NCBI GenBank assembly: GCA_036378155.1
Contig: DASUXA010000009.1
Location: 11,573-75,572, forward strand
Direction of reading: 5' to 3'
Origin: DASUXA01 sp036378155
GTDB lineage: Bacteria; Actinomycetota; Actinomycetes; Mycobacteriales; Micromonosporaceae
Length of the DNA: 64,000 nt
The notes below the pieces were generated by a model. That model saw nothing but the letters and a program-made list of their open reading frames with translations. It was not told where the DNA came from and did no database searches. Both the position numbers and the translations under genes were made by a program. Shown here piece after piece: positions 17,204 to 26,285 of the stretch; within the stretch, counting starts at the first letter, position 1; the number at the start of each line of letters is the position of its first letter.

Positions 17204-17509
17204 ATGCCTCGTGACGACGGCACCGAGGCGCGCCGGCTGAACCTGGCGATGGGGGTGCTCGCCGGGTGGTACCTGCTGGGCATCGCGATCGGGCTGCTCG
17301 TGCTGCGGGTCGCGGCGCCCGATCCGGGCGTGGTTCTGCTCGCCGGGCCGATCGTGCTGGTCGCGGTGGTGTTCGTGGCGCCGGGCACGTTCATCGTGCT
17401 GGCGAACCGGCGACGCCGGCTCGGACCGGTGGCGCTGGGTACCGCGAGCGCGCTGGCGGGCGCCGTCGTCGCGGCGGCCGGGGTCACCATCGCGCTCACC
17501 CTGAGGTGA
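17204..17509 (+). CDS. small three-helix membrane protein
   Basis: A 101-residue protein with three hydrophobic segments: MGVLAGWYLLGIAIGLLVLR, VVLLAGPIVLVAVVFVAPGT and ALGTASALAGAVVAAAGVTI. A basic loop NRRRRLG lies between the second and third. No family is recognised. GGAGG precedes the ATG by nine bases and a SigB-like promoter lies just upstream, so it may be a stress-induced membrane protein. Its 3' end carries the first of two identical terminator hairpins. Confidence 0.7.
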   Translation: MPRDDGTEARRLNLAMGVLAGWYLLGIAIGLLVLRVAAPDPGVVLLAGPIVLVAVVFVAPGTFIVLANRRRRLGPVALGTASALAGAVVAAAGVTIALTLR

Positions 17510-17513
17510 GCGC
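17492..17513. terminator. hairpin copy 1 (convergent genes)
   Basis: GCGCTCACC / GGTGAGCGC arms with a CTGA loop overlap the stop codon of the membrane-protein gene. An identical 22-base copy lies at 17531. Confidence 0.65.
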
Positions 17514-17530
17514 GACCGTCCGGCAACCCC

Positions 17531-17552
17531 GCGCTCACCCTGAGGTGAGCGC
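17531..17552. terminator. hairpin copy 2 (convergent genes)
   Basis: Exact repeat of the 17492 hairpin, ending one base before the stop codon of the minus-strand GH13 gene. The pair gives each convergent transcript a terminator. Confidence 0.65.
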
Positions 17553-19199
17553 TCAGCCGGCGGCGCTGCGGCGCAGTCGGATCCACCGGTACCCGTACCC
17601 GGACAGGTCGAGCGCGTCGAGCCGACCGACCGGCTGGTACCGCTGGTCGCCGAACACCTGGTCCGGCTCGTCCGTCTCGGCGTACAGCGAGCTGAGATCG
17701 ACCCGTACGTCCTCGGGTCCGAGGTTGTGCAGGAACAGCATCGAGCCGGACGGACCGTCGGCGCGGTGCGCCAGTACCCGTCGGGGCAGCGGCACGTCGA
17801 CCGGGCTGCACACACCCGCGCCCACCTCGGGACTTTCCCGCAACGTGTGGATCATGCGCTCGAACCAGGACAGCAGCGAGCCGGGGTCGTGGCGCTGGGC
17901 GGTGACGTTGACCTTCTGGTACGAGTACTCGCCGCTCGACACGACGGGACGGATCAGCTTGTCGGCGCTGGAGAAGCCGGCGTTCTTCGACGCCGACCAC
18001 TGCATCGGGGTACGGATCGCGTCCCGCCCCTCCAATGCGAGGTCGTCGCCCATCCCGATCTCCTCGCCGTATCTGAGCACCGGGGTGCCGCGCAGCGTGA
18101 ACTGCAGCGAGTACGCCAATTCCAGCCGCCGCCGGTCGTTGCCCAGCATCGGCGCCAGCCGGCGGCGGATACCCCGGTCGTACAGCCGCATCTCCGGTTT
18201 CGGACCGAACTGCTCGAACACGTCCGAGCGCTGCTCGGTGGTGAGCCGGGACAGGTCGATCTCGTCGTGGTTGCGCAGGAAGGTCGCCCACTGCGCGCCC
18301 CGGGGCAGCGCCGGCGAGTTGCGCAGCGCCTCGATGACCTGCTCGGGGTCCTGACGGGCGAGGGCGAGGATGATCCTGCCGTTGAGCATGAAGTCGAACA
18401 GCATGTGCAGCCGGTTCGCCGACCCGCCCTCGTCGGCGAAGTACTGGATGAGCTGGTCCGCCTCCACATTCGCCTCGGCCAGCAGCAACGCGTCGCCGCG
18501 TCGCCACTGGACGTACTGCCGCAGTTCGGTGAGGAGTTTCAGGTCCTTCGACGGCGCGGGGTTGCCGGGTTCGGTCAGCTCGATGATGAACGGGGCGGCG
18601 TCGATACGGAATCCGGAGACGCCCAGGTGCAGCCAGAAACCCATGATCTTCTTGAGTTCCTCGCGGACCCGCTCGTTGGCGTAGTTGAGGTCCGGCTGGA
18701 ACTCGTAGAACCGGTGGTAGTACCAGGCTTGCGCCTGCTTGTGGTACGTCCACGTCTCGTGCTGCTCGCCGGGGAAGACCATGCCCTGGAACCGGTCCGG
18801 CGGCTCCTCGGTCGACCAGATGTACCAGTCGCGGTACGGCGAGTCCGGCGACTCGCACGCCGACTGGAACCACGGGTGCTGGTCGGAGGTGTGGTTGGCG
18901 ACCAGGTCGATGATCACCCGGATGCCGCGGTTCGCCGCCTGGTGCAGCAGTTCGGCGAAGTCGCCGAGGGTACCGAGCGCGGGGTTGACCGTGTAGAAGT
19001 CGGTGACGTCGTAGCCGTCGTCGCGGTTCGGGGTCGGATGGATGGGGGCCAGCCACAGGCAGGTGACGCCCAGCCGGGACAGGTAGTCCAACCGACCCAT
19101 GAGGCCGCGGAAGTCGCCGATGCCGTCGCCGTCGGAGTCCGCGTAGGTCTCCACGTCCAGCGAGTAGATGACCGCTTCGTCGTACCAGTGCTCGCTCAC
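17553..19199 (-). CDS. GH13 alpha-amylase-family enzyme, trehalose-synthase-like
   Basis: A 548-residue GH13 (beta/alpha)8-barrel enzyme. The N-terminus WYDEAVIYSLDVETYADSDG and the conserved regions match the TreS-like subfamily: IDLVANHTSDQHPWF, the nucleophile Asp in GFRIDAAPF, the acid/base Glu in LLLAEANVEADQL, and the transition-state Asp in FLRNHDEIDL. It would interconvert maltose and trehalose or hydrolyse alpha-1,4-glucosides in the cytosol, in line with trehalose/glycogen metabolism. The GTG at 19199 lacks a strong ribosome site. It sits among stress-type genes, which fits a trehalose role. Exact specificity is uncertain. Confidence 0.85.
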   Translation of the reverse strand: MSEHWYDEAVIYSLDVETYADSDGDGIGDFRGLMGRLDYLSRLGVTCLWLAPIHPTPNRDDGYDVTDFYTVNPALGTLGDFAELLHQAANRGIRVIIDLVANHTSDQHPWFQSACESPDSPYRDWYIWSTEEPPDRFQGMVFPGEQHETWTYHKQAQAWYYHRFYEFQPDLNYANERVREELKKIMGFWLHLGVSGFRIDAAPFIIELTEPGNPAPSKDLKLLTELRQYVQWRRGDALLLAEANVEADQLIQYFADEGGSANRLHMLFDFMLNGRIILALARQDPEQVIEALRNSPALPRGAQWATFLRNHDEIDLSRLTTEQRSDVFEQFGPKPEMRLYDRGIRRRLAPMLGNDRRRLELAYSLQFTLRGTPVLRYGEEIGMGDDLALEGRDAIRTPMQWSASKNAGFSSADKLIRPVVSSGEYSYQKVNVTAQRHDPGSLLSWFERMIHTLRESPEVGAGVCSPVDVPLPRRVLAHRADGPSGSMLFLHNLGPEDVRVDLSSLYAETDEPDQVFGDQRYQPVGRLDALDLSGYGYRWIRLRRSAAG

Positions 19200-19256
19200 G
19201 CCGCAGCAAGTCCCCGCGGGAACCGGACGCCAAACGACGCGACCGGGCGGGAACGC

Positions 19257-19988
19257 CTATCGGGTGTCGAGCCGCGCCCAGACGATCTTGCCGTCGGTCG
19301 TCGGTACACAGCCCCACGCGGACGACACGGCGGCGATCAAGAGCAGTCCACGCCCGCGTTCCTCGGTGACGTCGGGGGTCTTCGCCACCGGTCTCCCGAG
19401 CGCGCGGTCGCGGCACGAGACGTACAGGTCTTCGCCGCGTACCAGCAGGGACACGTCGAGCGGGGTGGCGGCGTGCCGGACCGCGTTGCCGACCAGTTCG
19501 GATATCACCAGTTCGGCGAGGTCGCGGGTGGCGGGCGGTACGTCGCAACGCTCACACGCGGCGAGTACGAACGCGCGGGCGCTCGCGGCGGCGTACACGG
19601 TGGGGTGCAGGTGCAGCGTGACCCGGCGCGGTACCGGGAAGTTGCGGGCGGCGGCGAGCGCCGCCTCCATCGGCTCGTACACGGTGAGGTGTCGCGACAC
19701 GGCGCGGCGGGCGAGCGCCCCGCCGATGCCGGAAGCCGGTGCGACGAGCAGCAAATGGGTGCCCGGCCACCGTGCGGCGCGGGCAGCCACCGCGGCGAAC
19801 AGCACCAGCGTGATCTCGTTCGATACCCGCACCCGCCGCAGGTCGACGACGAGGGCGGACGGCTGGTCGGCGAGCGGCTCGAGCATCGCCTCGCGCGCCA
19901 CCTGAGCGGTGTGCCGGTCGAGCAGTCCGTACAGTCGCACCACCGCGACAGGGAAGCGAGCCTGATGTTCGACGGTCAGGGTCGTCAT
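19257..19988 (-). CDS. STAS-HATPase fusion (anti-sigma regulator type)
   Basis: A 243-residue fusion. Residues about 1-105 form a STAS-like domain (VVRLYGLLDRHTAQVAREAM, then ALVVDLRRVRVSNEITLVLF). Residues about 120-243 form an RsbW-type GHKL ATPase with the N-box ELVISELVGNAVRHA and the G2 box ERGRGLLLIA. In partner-switching systems these two functions are usually separate proteins controlling SigB-like factors. The usual phosphorylatable Ser context (DSSG) is not obvious; VSNE occupies that place. It lies near several genes with SigB-like promoters, so control of that sigma factor is a reasonable inference. Confidence 0.8.
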   Translation of the reverse strand: MTTLTVEHQARFPVAVVRLYGLLDRHTAQVAREAMLEPLADQPSALVVDLRRVRVSNEITLVLFAAVAARAARWPGTHLLLVAPASGIGGALARRAVSRHLTVYEPMEAALAAARNFPVPRRVTLHLHPTVYAAASARAFVLAACERCDVPPATRDLAELVISELVGNAVRHAATPLDVSLLVRGEDLYVSCRDRALGRPVAKTPDVTEERGRGLLLIAAVSSAWGCVPTTDGKIVWARLDTR

Positions 19989-20037
19989 CGTGCCCGCAAC
20001 TCCCGCCGCCGGTCGACTCGGCACCGCGCCTCTCGGT

Positions 20038-20238
20038 TCAGTCCTGTGGCCGCATGGGCCGGTCCGGCACGTCGCGCTGTCCGGATGCCGTCTGCTGTCC
20101 GCCTGCATAGGTGAGCCGCCCACGACTCTGGTCCAACTCCTCCGTGACTCCTGGCTCACCTTCGGCGTCGCGCGGATCGACGCCGGCGCGCGGCACGTCG
20201 GTCTGCTTTTCGATCTCCTCATAGTCCGGCTCACGCAT
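20038..20238 (-). CDS. small hydrophilic protein
   Basis: A 66-residue charged protein (starts MREPDYEEIEKQTDVPRAGV) with no recognised domain. Coding is supported by strong G/C bias at third positions and by a near-perfect SigB-like promoter whose -10 ends nine bases before the ATG, implying a leaderless mRNA. The stretch 19989-20463 holds nothing else except the promoter region of the hemerythrin gene. Confidence 0.5.
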   Translation of the reverse strand: MREPDYEEIEKQTDVPRAGVDPRDAEGEPGVTEELDQSRGRLTYAGGQQTASGQRDVPDRPMRPQD

Positions 20239-20247
20239 GGCGTATAG

Positions 20248-20272
20248 CTACCCGGCACGGCAGCCCGAAAAC
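20248..20272 (-). promoter_or_regulatory. SigB-like, probably leaderless promoter (minus strand)
   Basis: On the minus strand GTTT (20272-20269), 15-base spacer, GGGTAG (20253-20248), then nine bases to ATG 20238. Confidence 0.62.
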
Positions 20273-20399
20273 GCCGGACGTCGCCGCGGCACGGGTCCGC
20301 GACGAGCCGCTGTGACCTGCGACTTCTCCGGTACCGCAGCGGGATCGGCGACATCTGTCGGGTAACCGACGCCCGGCGCCGGAAACAGTGGTCGGACAG

Positions 20400-20424
20400 G
20401 TATCGAGCGCACCGATCGGGGTAC
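20400..20424 (+). promoter_or_regulatory. weak SigB-like promoter for the hemerythrin gene
   Basis: GTAT at 20400-20403, 15-base spacer and GGGTAC at 20419-20424. The -35 matches only the GNNT form of the consensus. Confidence 0.35.
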
Positions 20425-20463
20425 GCGGGGGTCCCGGCACAGAACCGATCGGAGGGTGTTCGC

Positions 20464-21030
20464 ATGACCACAGCCGCCGAGCAGGACGTCATCGAACTGC
20501 TACTGACCCAGCACAACCAGATCAAGGACATGTTCTCCCAACTGGGCATGGCGACCGGCGAGCAGCGTCGGGACCTGTTCGAGGATCTGGTCCGGCTGCT
20601 CGCCGTGCACGAGACCGCCGAGGAGGAAGTGGTGCACCCGCTCGCGCGGCGGCGCATCGAGTCGGGCGACCAGATCATCGACGCGCGGCTGCACGAGGAA
20701 CAGGACGCCAAGCAGATGCTGTCTGACATGTACGACAAGGGCATCGACGCGCCGACGTTCGAGTCCGACCTGACGGCGCTGCGGGACGCGGTGATCGCGC
20801 ACGCCACGCACGAGGAGAACGAGGAGTTCCCGTACCTGCGCCAGTCCGTCGACCCGGACCAGTTGCGGAAGATGGCGACGGCGGTACGGGCAGCCGAAGC
20901 GACCGCCCCGACCCGCCCGCACCCGAGCGCGCAGACCGCCACGGCGAACGTGATGCTCGGTCCACCGTTGGCGGTCTTCGATCGGATGCGCGACGCGTTC
21001 CGCGGCGCCCGCGAGCCCGGCGACGGTTGA
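20464..21030 (+). CDS. hemerythrin HHE-domain protein
   Basis: A 188-residue four-helix protein with the HHE cation-binding pattern. Candidate di-iron ligands are in LTQHNQIKDMF, LLAVHETAEEEVVHPLARRR, ARLHEEQD and VIAHATHEENEEFPYLR. Such proteins bind O2, NO or scavenge reactive oxygen species. A C-terminal tail of about 45 residues is unstructured-looking. GGAGGG precedes the ATG. The gene stands alone and ends at a strong terminator shared with the convergent esterase gene. Confidence 0.88.
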   Translation: MTTAAEQDVIELLLTQHNQIKDMFSQLGMATGEQRRDLFEDLVRLLAVHETAEEEVVHPLARRRIESGDQIIDARLHEEQDAKQMLSDMYDKGIDAPTFESDLTALRDAVIAHATHEENEEFPYLRQSVDPDQLRKMATAVRAAEATAPTRPHPSAQTATANVMLGPPLAVFDRMRDAFRGAREPGDG

Positions 21031-21068
21031 CCGCCAACCCCTTCCACGGTGCGATATCGCGCCGCGCA

Positions 21069-21105
21069 ACTACTGAGGGCGGCCCTTCGGGCCGCCCTCA
21101 GTAGT
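21069..21105. terminator. bidirectional terminator
   Basis: A 17-base perfect stem (ACTACTGAGGGCGGCCC and complement) with a three-base loop. It overlaps the last codons of the minus-strand esterase gene and closes the plus-strand hemerythrin gene. Confidence 0.88.
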
Positions 21106-21795
21106 GTCCGAGGCAAGCCAGTCCACAGCAGCCGACACGACCTCCTCCGGTACCACGTGTCCGCCGTCGAACTCCTGGTACTCGACGTCGTAGCCGGCTT
21201 CGCGCAGGGCGGGCACGATCCGCCGGCTGCACCGGTCGATCGGGAGCACCCGGTCCTGCCGCCCGTGTGAGACGTAGACCGACGGGGTACCGAGGCGCGA
21301 CATCGGGGACATGAACCCCGGCGAGAACGCGATCACCCGGTCGAACAGGTCGCCGTTGGTGATGCCGAGCGACAGCGCGTACGACGCGCCGTCGGAGAAC
21401 CCGCCGATCGCCAACGACCCGGACAGCGGGTACGTCGCCAGGACCCGCCGCAGCGCGTCGCTGATCCGGTCGATGTCCGGACCGTACCCGTCGAGCAGCA
21501 GATCCCAGGTACCGGCGACGGACTGCGGGGCGAGCAGCAGCAGCCCGTTCCCGTCGGCGCGCCCGCGCAGCAGTCGCAGCCCGTCCGACGCGCGACCGCC
21601 CGCGCCGTGCAACGTGACGACCAGCCACTTCGGGTGCGGCGGCAGGTACATCAGGGCGGGCGGTCCGTGGTCGAGGCCCACCGTCCGAATTCCGGGACCG
21701 TCGCCCGGTACCGGCTCCGCGGGCGCGCACAAGCTGATCCGTCCGTGGGACGAATCCGCCGGTAGCGCTGGGCGAGGCTGGCCGGTCTCGGGCAT
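21070..21795 (-). CDS. carboxylesterase/phospholipase-like alpha/beta hydrolase
   Basis: A 241-residue serine hydrolase of the carboxylesterase/phospholipase group. WLVVTLHGAGGRASDGLRLL contains the oxyanion-hole block HGAGG. The nucleophile elbow is GGFSDGASYALSLG, in which FSDGA carries the Ser, and the acid and base are in SHGRQDRVLP (Asp) and FDGGHVVP (His). No signal peptide is seen, so it is cytosolic. The ATG at 21795 follows GGAAGGGGG. Its last codons lie inside the terminator hairpin. The natural ester is unknown. Confidence 0.85.
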   Translation of the reverse strand: MPETGQPRPALPADSSHGRISLCAPAEPVPGDGPGIRTVGLDHGPPALMYLPPHPKWLVVTLHGAGGRASDGLRLLRGRADGNGLLLLAPQSVAGTWDLLLDGYGPDIDRISDALRRVLATYPLSGSLAIGGFSDGASYALSLGITNGDLFDRVIAFSPGFMSPMSRLGTPSVYVSHGRQDRVLPIDRCSRRIVPALREAGYDVEYQEFDGGHVVPEEVVSAAVDWLASDTTEGGPKGRPQ

Positions 21796-21881
21796 GCGGC
21801 ACGCCCCCTTCCGTCTTCGTGATCGGGTACCCGCTGTCTCCCCGCGCGACACCCGATGCGTCGACCCGCCACCCATCCTGC

Positions 21882-21905
21882 GTAAATAAATTCATGTCTA
21901 TTTAC
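21882..21905. promoter_or_regulatory. AT-rich inverted repeat, candidate operator
   Basis: GTAAATA and TATTTAC are separated by ten bases in the divergent region between the esterase and the secreted BNR gene. It stands out as an AT-rich island in GC-rich DNA. A related GTAAATACTTTAC lies upstream of the amidase gene at 52882. Confidence 0.4.
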
Positions 21906-22007
21906 TTCGCATCCGGCACCTGATAGATAGACGTCACATCGCGCGGCACGCGTCGCCCGGCTACCCCTGGCCGGCGACGCCGCGCACGTACCGAAAAGGT
22001 GATGCGG

Positions 22008-23477
22008 ATGCATCTGCCCCGAATCCCGCGCGCCAGACCGGCGCGCGCCGCCGGCGTGATCCTGCCGGCCGTCTTCGCCATGCTGCTGGTCACCGCAACC
22101 TCGGCGGCGGCGAACGTCACACTCACCCAGGTCAGCTCCGACCCGTACAGCGACTCGCAGGCGCAGCACCGCACCGAGGTCGAGCCGGACACCTTCGCCT
22201 ACGGCAGCACCATCGTGTCCGCCTTCCAGGTCGGTCGGGTGTACGGCGGAGGCGCGTCCAACATCGGCTTCGCCACCTCGAACGACGGCGGCGCCACCTG
22301 GACCCACGGCTTCCTCCCCGGAATCACCACCAACGGCGGCGGCTCGTACGGTCAGGCGAGCGACGCGGCGGTCGCCTACGACGCGCGGCACGGCGTCTGG
22401 CTGATCTCCTCGCTCGGCATCAGCAGCAGCCAGGTCAACGTGCTGACCAGCCGGTCGACCGACGGCGGGCGTACCTGGAGCAACCCGGTGACCACCGCGA
22501 CCGGGTCACTGGACAAGAACTGGATCGTCTGCGACAACTACGCCGCCAGCCCGTACTACGGCCACTGCTACACCGAGTACGACATCACCAGCTCCGGCGA
22601 CTCGCTGCGCATGAAGACCTCCACGGACGGCGGGCTGACCTGGGGCTCCGCCCTGGCGACCGGAGACCGCGCGACCGGTCTGGGCGGGCAGCCCGTGGTC
22701 CTGCCCAACGGCACCGTCCTGGTGCCGTACGAGTCGTTGAACGGGCAGATCCGCTCGTTCCGTTCGGTGGACGGCGGTAGCTCCTGGCGGTCGACGGTCC
22801 AGGTCGCCACGGTCAGCCACCACGATGTCGCGGGCGGTCTGCGCGAGGAGTACCTGCCGTCCGCCGAGGTCGACGCCGCGGGCACGGTGTACGTGGCGTG
22901 GTCGGACTGCCGCTTCCGGTCCGGCTGCTCCAGCAACGACATCGTGATCGCCAAGTCGACCAGCGAGACGACGTGGGCGTCCCCGATCCGCGTCCCGATC
23001 GACGCCACGACCAGCACCGTCGACCACTTCATTCCGGGGATCGGCGTCGACCCGTCGACGTCCGGTTCGAGCGCGCGCCTCGGGTTGACGTACTACTACT
23101 ACCCGTCGGCGAGCTGCTCGTCGTCGACCTGCCAGCTCGACGTCGGCTTCATCTCCTCGGCGAACGGCGGTACCAGTTGGAGCGCGGCGACGCAGATCGC
23201 CGGTCCGATGTCGCTGTCCTGGATTCCGAACACCTCGCAGGGTCGGATGGTCGGCGACTACATCTCCACCTCGGTGTTCTCCGGGGGCAACGCGTACCCG
23301 GTGGTAGCGGTCGGCAACGCGCCCAGCGGCAGCACGTTCGACCTGGCGATGTACGTGCCGACCGGCGGTCTCGCCGTGACCGGCGGCTCGAACACCGCCT
23401 CCGCCACGCTGCCCGCCGGCGCGGTCGGCTCGCCCGCGTCGCCGTCCCTGCCGGAACAGGCGAAGATGATGCGCTGA
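22008..23477 (+). CDS. secreted BNR-repeat (sialidase-like) protein
   Basis: A 489-residue exported protein. The signal peptide runs from PRIPRARPARAAGVILPA to about SAAAN. The mature part is a predicted beta-propeller with Asp-box repeats SNDGGATW, STDGGRTW, STDGGLTW and SVDGGSSW. It resembles sialidase-fold proteins, but the arginine triad and nucleophile Tyr of true sialidases cannot be confirmed by eye, so it may be a non-catalytic propeller. The ATG at 22008 is chosen because AAAAGGTGA is at ribosome-site distance; a GTG at 21999 lies inside that site. It is divergent from the esterase gene. Confidence 0.8.
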   Translation: MHLPRIPRARPARAAGVILPAVFAMLLVTATSAAANVTLTQVSSDPYSDSQAQHRTEVEPDTFAYGSTIVSAFQVGRVYGGGASNIGFATSNDGGATWTHGFLPGITTNGGGSYGQASDAAVAYDARHGVWLISSLGISSSQVNVLTSRSTDGGRTWSNPVTTATGSLDKNWIVCDNYAASPYYGHCYTEYDITSSGDSLRMKTSTDGGLTWGSALATGDRATGLGGQPVVLPNGTVLVPYESLNGQIRSFRSVDGGSSWRSTVQVATVSHHDVAGGLREEYLPSAEVDAAGTVYVAWSDCRFRSGCSSNDIVIAKSTSETTWASPIRVPIDATTSTVDHFIPGIGVDPSTSGSSARLGLTYYYYPSASCSSSTCQLDVGFISSANGGTSWSAATQIAGPMSLSWIPNTSQGRMVGDYISTSVFSGGNAYPVVAVGNAPSGSTFDLAMYVPTGGLAVTGGSNTASATLPAGAVGSPASPSLPEQAKMMR

Positions 23478-23584
23478 CGGTCGCGGATGCCCGCCCGTCG
23501 GCCGCGTGCCGACATGTGCGGACTGAGGTCGACACCGCTCGGCGTGTGCGTACATCCCGAGTGAGGTGAGCATCCCAGGACGCC

Positions 23585-23622
23585 GGCAACCCCGGTGGTG
23601 TGCGTACCCCACCGGGGTTGCC
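23585..23622. terminator. bidirectional terminator
   Basis: Perfect 14-base arms (GGCAACCCCGGTGG and complement) with a ten-base loop lie between the convergent BNR-protein and MFS genes. Confidence 0.78.
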
Positions 23623-23645
23623 GACCTGTCGCCCCACGCGTCGAA

Positions 23646-23711
23646 TCACCGGCGCGCAATGTCGACCAGCGCGCCCAGTCACCAGCGCGCAATGTCGACC
23701 AGCGCGCCCAG

Positions 23712-23739
<28 letters not shown>
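23646..23739. repeat. 33-bp tandem repeats duplicating the 3' end of the MFS gene
   Basis: Units at 23646-23678 and 23679-23711 repeat the last codons and stop of the MFS gene, which lie in a third, partial unit from 23712. Each unit contains CGCGCAATGTCGACCAGCGC. On the minus strand each would read LVDIAR followed by TGA. It looks like slipped-strand expansion beyond the stop codon. Confidence 0.85.
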
Positions 23740-25185
<1,446 letters not shown>

Positions 25186-25202
<17 letters not shown>

Positions 25203-25809
25203 GAAGATCGTCCGCGGTCAGCACGGCGCCGTACGCCGGGCTGCCCGGCTGGTGCTTGCGACCGCCGTGGCTCAGATCGCCGGCGTCGACCGCGTCGAAC
25301 CCGATCTGGTCGATCAACTCGGCGACCACGCGTTTCGCGTCGGGATCGTCGCCGGAGATCGGGATGGCCATGCGGTCCGGCGCGCCCGGTGGACGCCGAC
25401 GTTCGCGCAGGTCGGTCCAGCGGATCGCGTTGAACGCCTTGACCACCTTCGCACCCGGAAAGTGCGCCCGCACCAGCTCGCTGGACGTGGTCCGACCGCT
25501 GTCCAGTTCCGGGTAATGCCCGTCACGCTGCGGGTAGTAGTTGCAGGTATCGATGACGACCTTGCCGGCGACGCCGTCGGCGGGTACGTCCTCGTACCGA
25601 CCGAACGGCACGCTGACCACGACAGCCTCGCCGAACCGTTCAGCCTCGGCGGCGGTCGCCGCGTGTCCCCGGTCGCCCAACTGCCCGACCAGGGCGCGCA
25701 ACGTCTGCGGTCCGCGCGAGTTGGCGATCGCGACGTCGTGCCCGACCTCGGTGAACTCCTCCGCCAAGGTACCGCCGATGTGACCCGCGCCCACGATGCC
25801 GATACGCAT
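25186..25809 (-). CDS. NADPH-dependent F420 reductase-like protein
   Basis: A 207-residue Rossmann-fold protein with the N-terminal dinucleotide motif MRIGIVGAGHIGGTLAEEF and the adenosine-phosphate recognition loop IANSRGPQ. SVPFGRYEDVPAD and IDTCNYYPQRDG follow, typical of the F420H2:NADP oxidoreductase-like family. It would pass hydride between NADP and a partner cofactor. AGGAAAGG precedes the ATG. It overlaps the MFS gene downstream. Whether it truly uses F420 cannot be read here. Confidence 0.82.
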
Positions 25810-25838
25810 GGGCTGTGCCTTTCCTGTACCGGGGAGCG

Positions 25839-26135
25839 CTACTGCTCGGTGCGGTCCTCGATCTCGGTACCCTGCTCGCCGGGGCGCGCGCCGATCGCCT
25901 CTTCGGCTGCCTTGCCGCCGGTGCTGTCGTCGCCGAGCGAGGTGTCCATGCCACCGCCGGGCATGTCGCTCGCCCCGCTGACCCCGCCCTCGCCCTGCTG
26001 AGGTCCGGCGGCGCTGGAGTCTCCGGTATCGGCTGGCTGGGCCGCGCTCTCGTCGATCCGACCACCCGCGGTCTCCGCCGGCATGTGGTCCACCCGCGCC
26101 TTCGCGACGCGCTTGAGGTCCTCGTCGTCCCGCAT
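25839..26135 (-). CDS. small Gly/Ser-rich hydrophilic protein
   Basis: A 98-residue acidic low-complexity protein without a recognised domain; it starts MRDDEDLKRVAKARVDHMP and is rich in Gly, Ser, Asp and Glu. GGAGGAACC sits directly before the ATG. A SigB-like element (GTTT, 15 bases, GGGCAC) lies 62 bases upstream, and an 18-base repeat (26151-26185) lies in its leader. A stress-linked hydrophilin is one possibility; this is inference only. Confidence 0.62.
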   Translation of the reverse strand: MRDDEDLKRVAKARVDHMPAETAGGRIDESAAQPADTGDSSAAGPQQGEGGVSGASDMPGGGMDTSLGDDSTGGKAAEEAIGARPGEQGTEIEDRTEQ

Positions 26136-26150
26136 CGGTTCCTCCAGAGG

Positions 26151-26185
26151 TAGCCCTGACCTGTCGGGGTAGCCCTGACCTGTCG
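26151..26185. repeat. 18-bp direct repeat in the leader of the small hydrophilic protein gene
   Basis: TAGCCCTGACCTGTCGGG occurs at 26151-26168 and again from 26169 with a changed last base. It lies between the SigB-like box and the ribosome site. Confidence 0.7.
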
Positions 26186-26197
26186 TCGGTACCTCCC

Positions 26198-26222
26198 GTG
26201 CCCGGCTGACCTGCCGGTAAAC
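26198..26222 (-). promoter_or_regulatory. weak SigB-like promoter (minus strand)
   Basis: On the minus strand GTTT (26222-26219), 15-base spacer, GGGCAC (26203-26198); the fourth -10 base departs from GGGTAC. Confidence 0.35.
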
Positions 26223-26241
26223 GCCGACCCGCGGGTGAACC

Positions 26242-26280
26242 GGTGGGCCGGTGCGCGCCGTCGGCGCGCACCGGCCCACC
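26242..26280 (-). terminator. terminator of the secreted phosphoesterase gene
   Basis: Eighteen-base perfect arms (GGTGGGCCGGTGCGCGCC and complement) with a three-base loop begin six bases past the stop of the minus-strand gene at 26286. Confidence 0.85.
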
Positions 26281-26285
26281 CGCGA

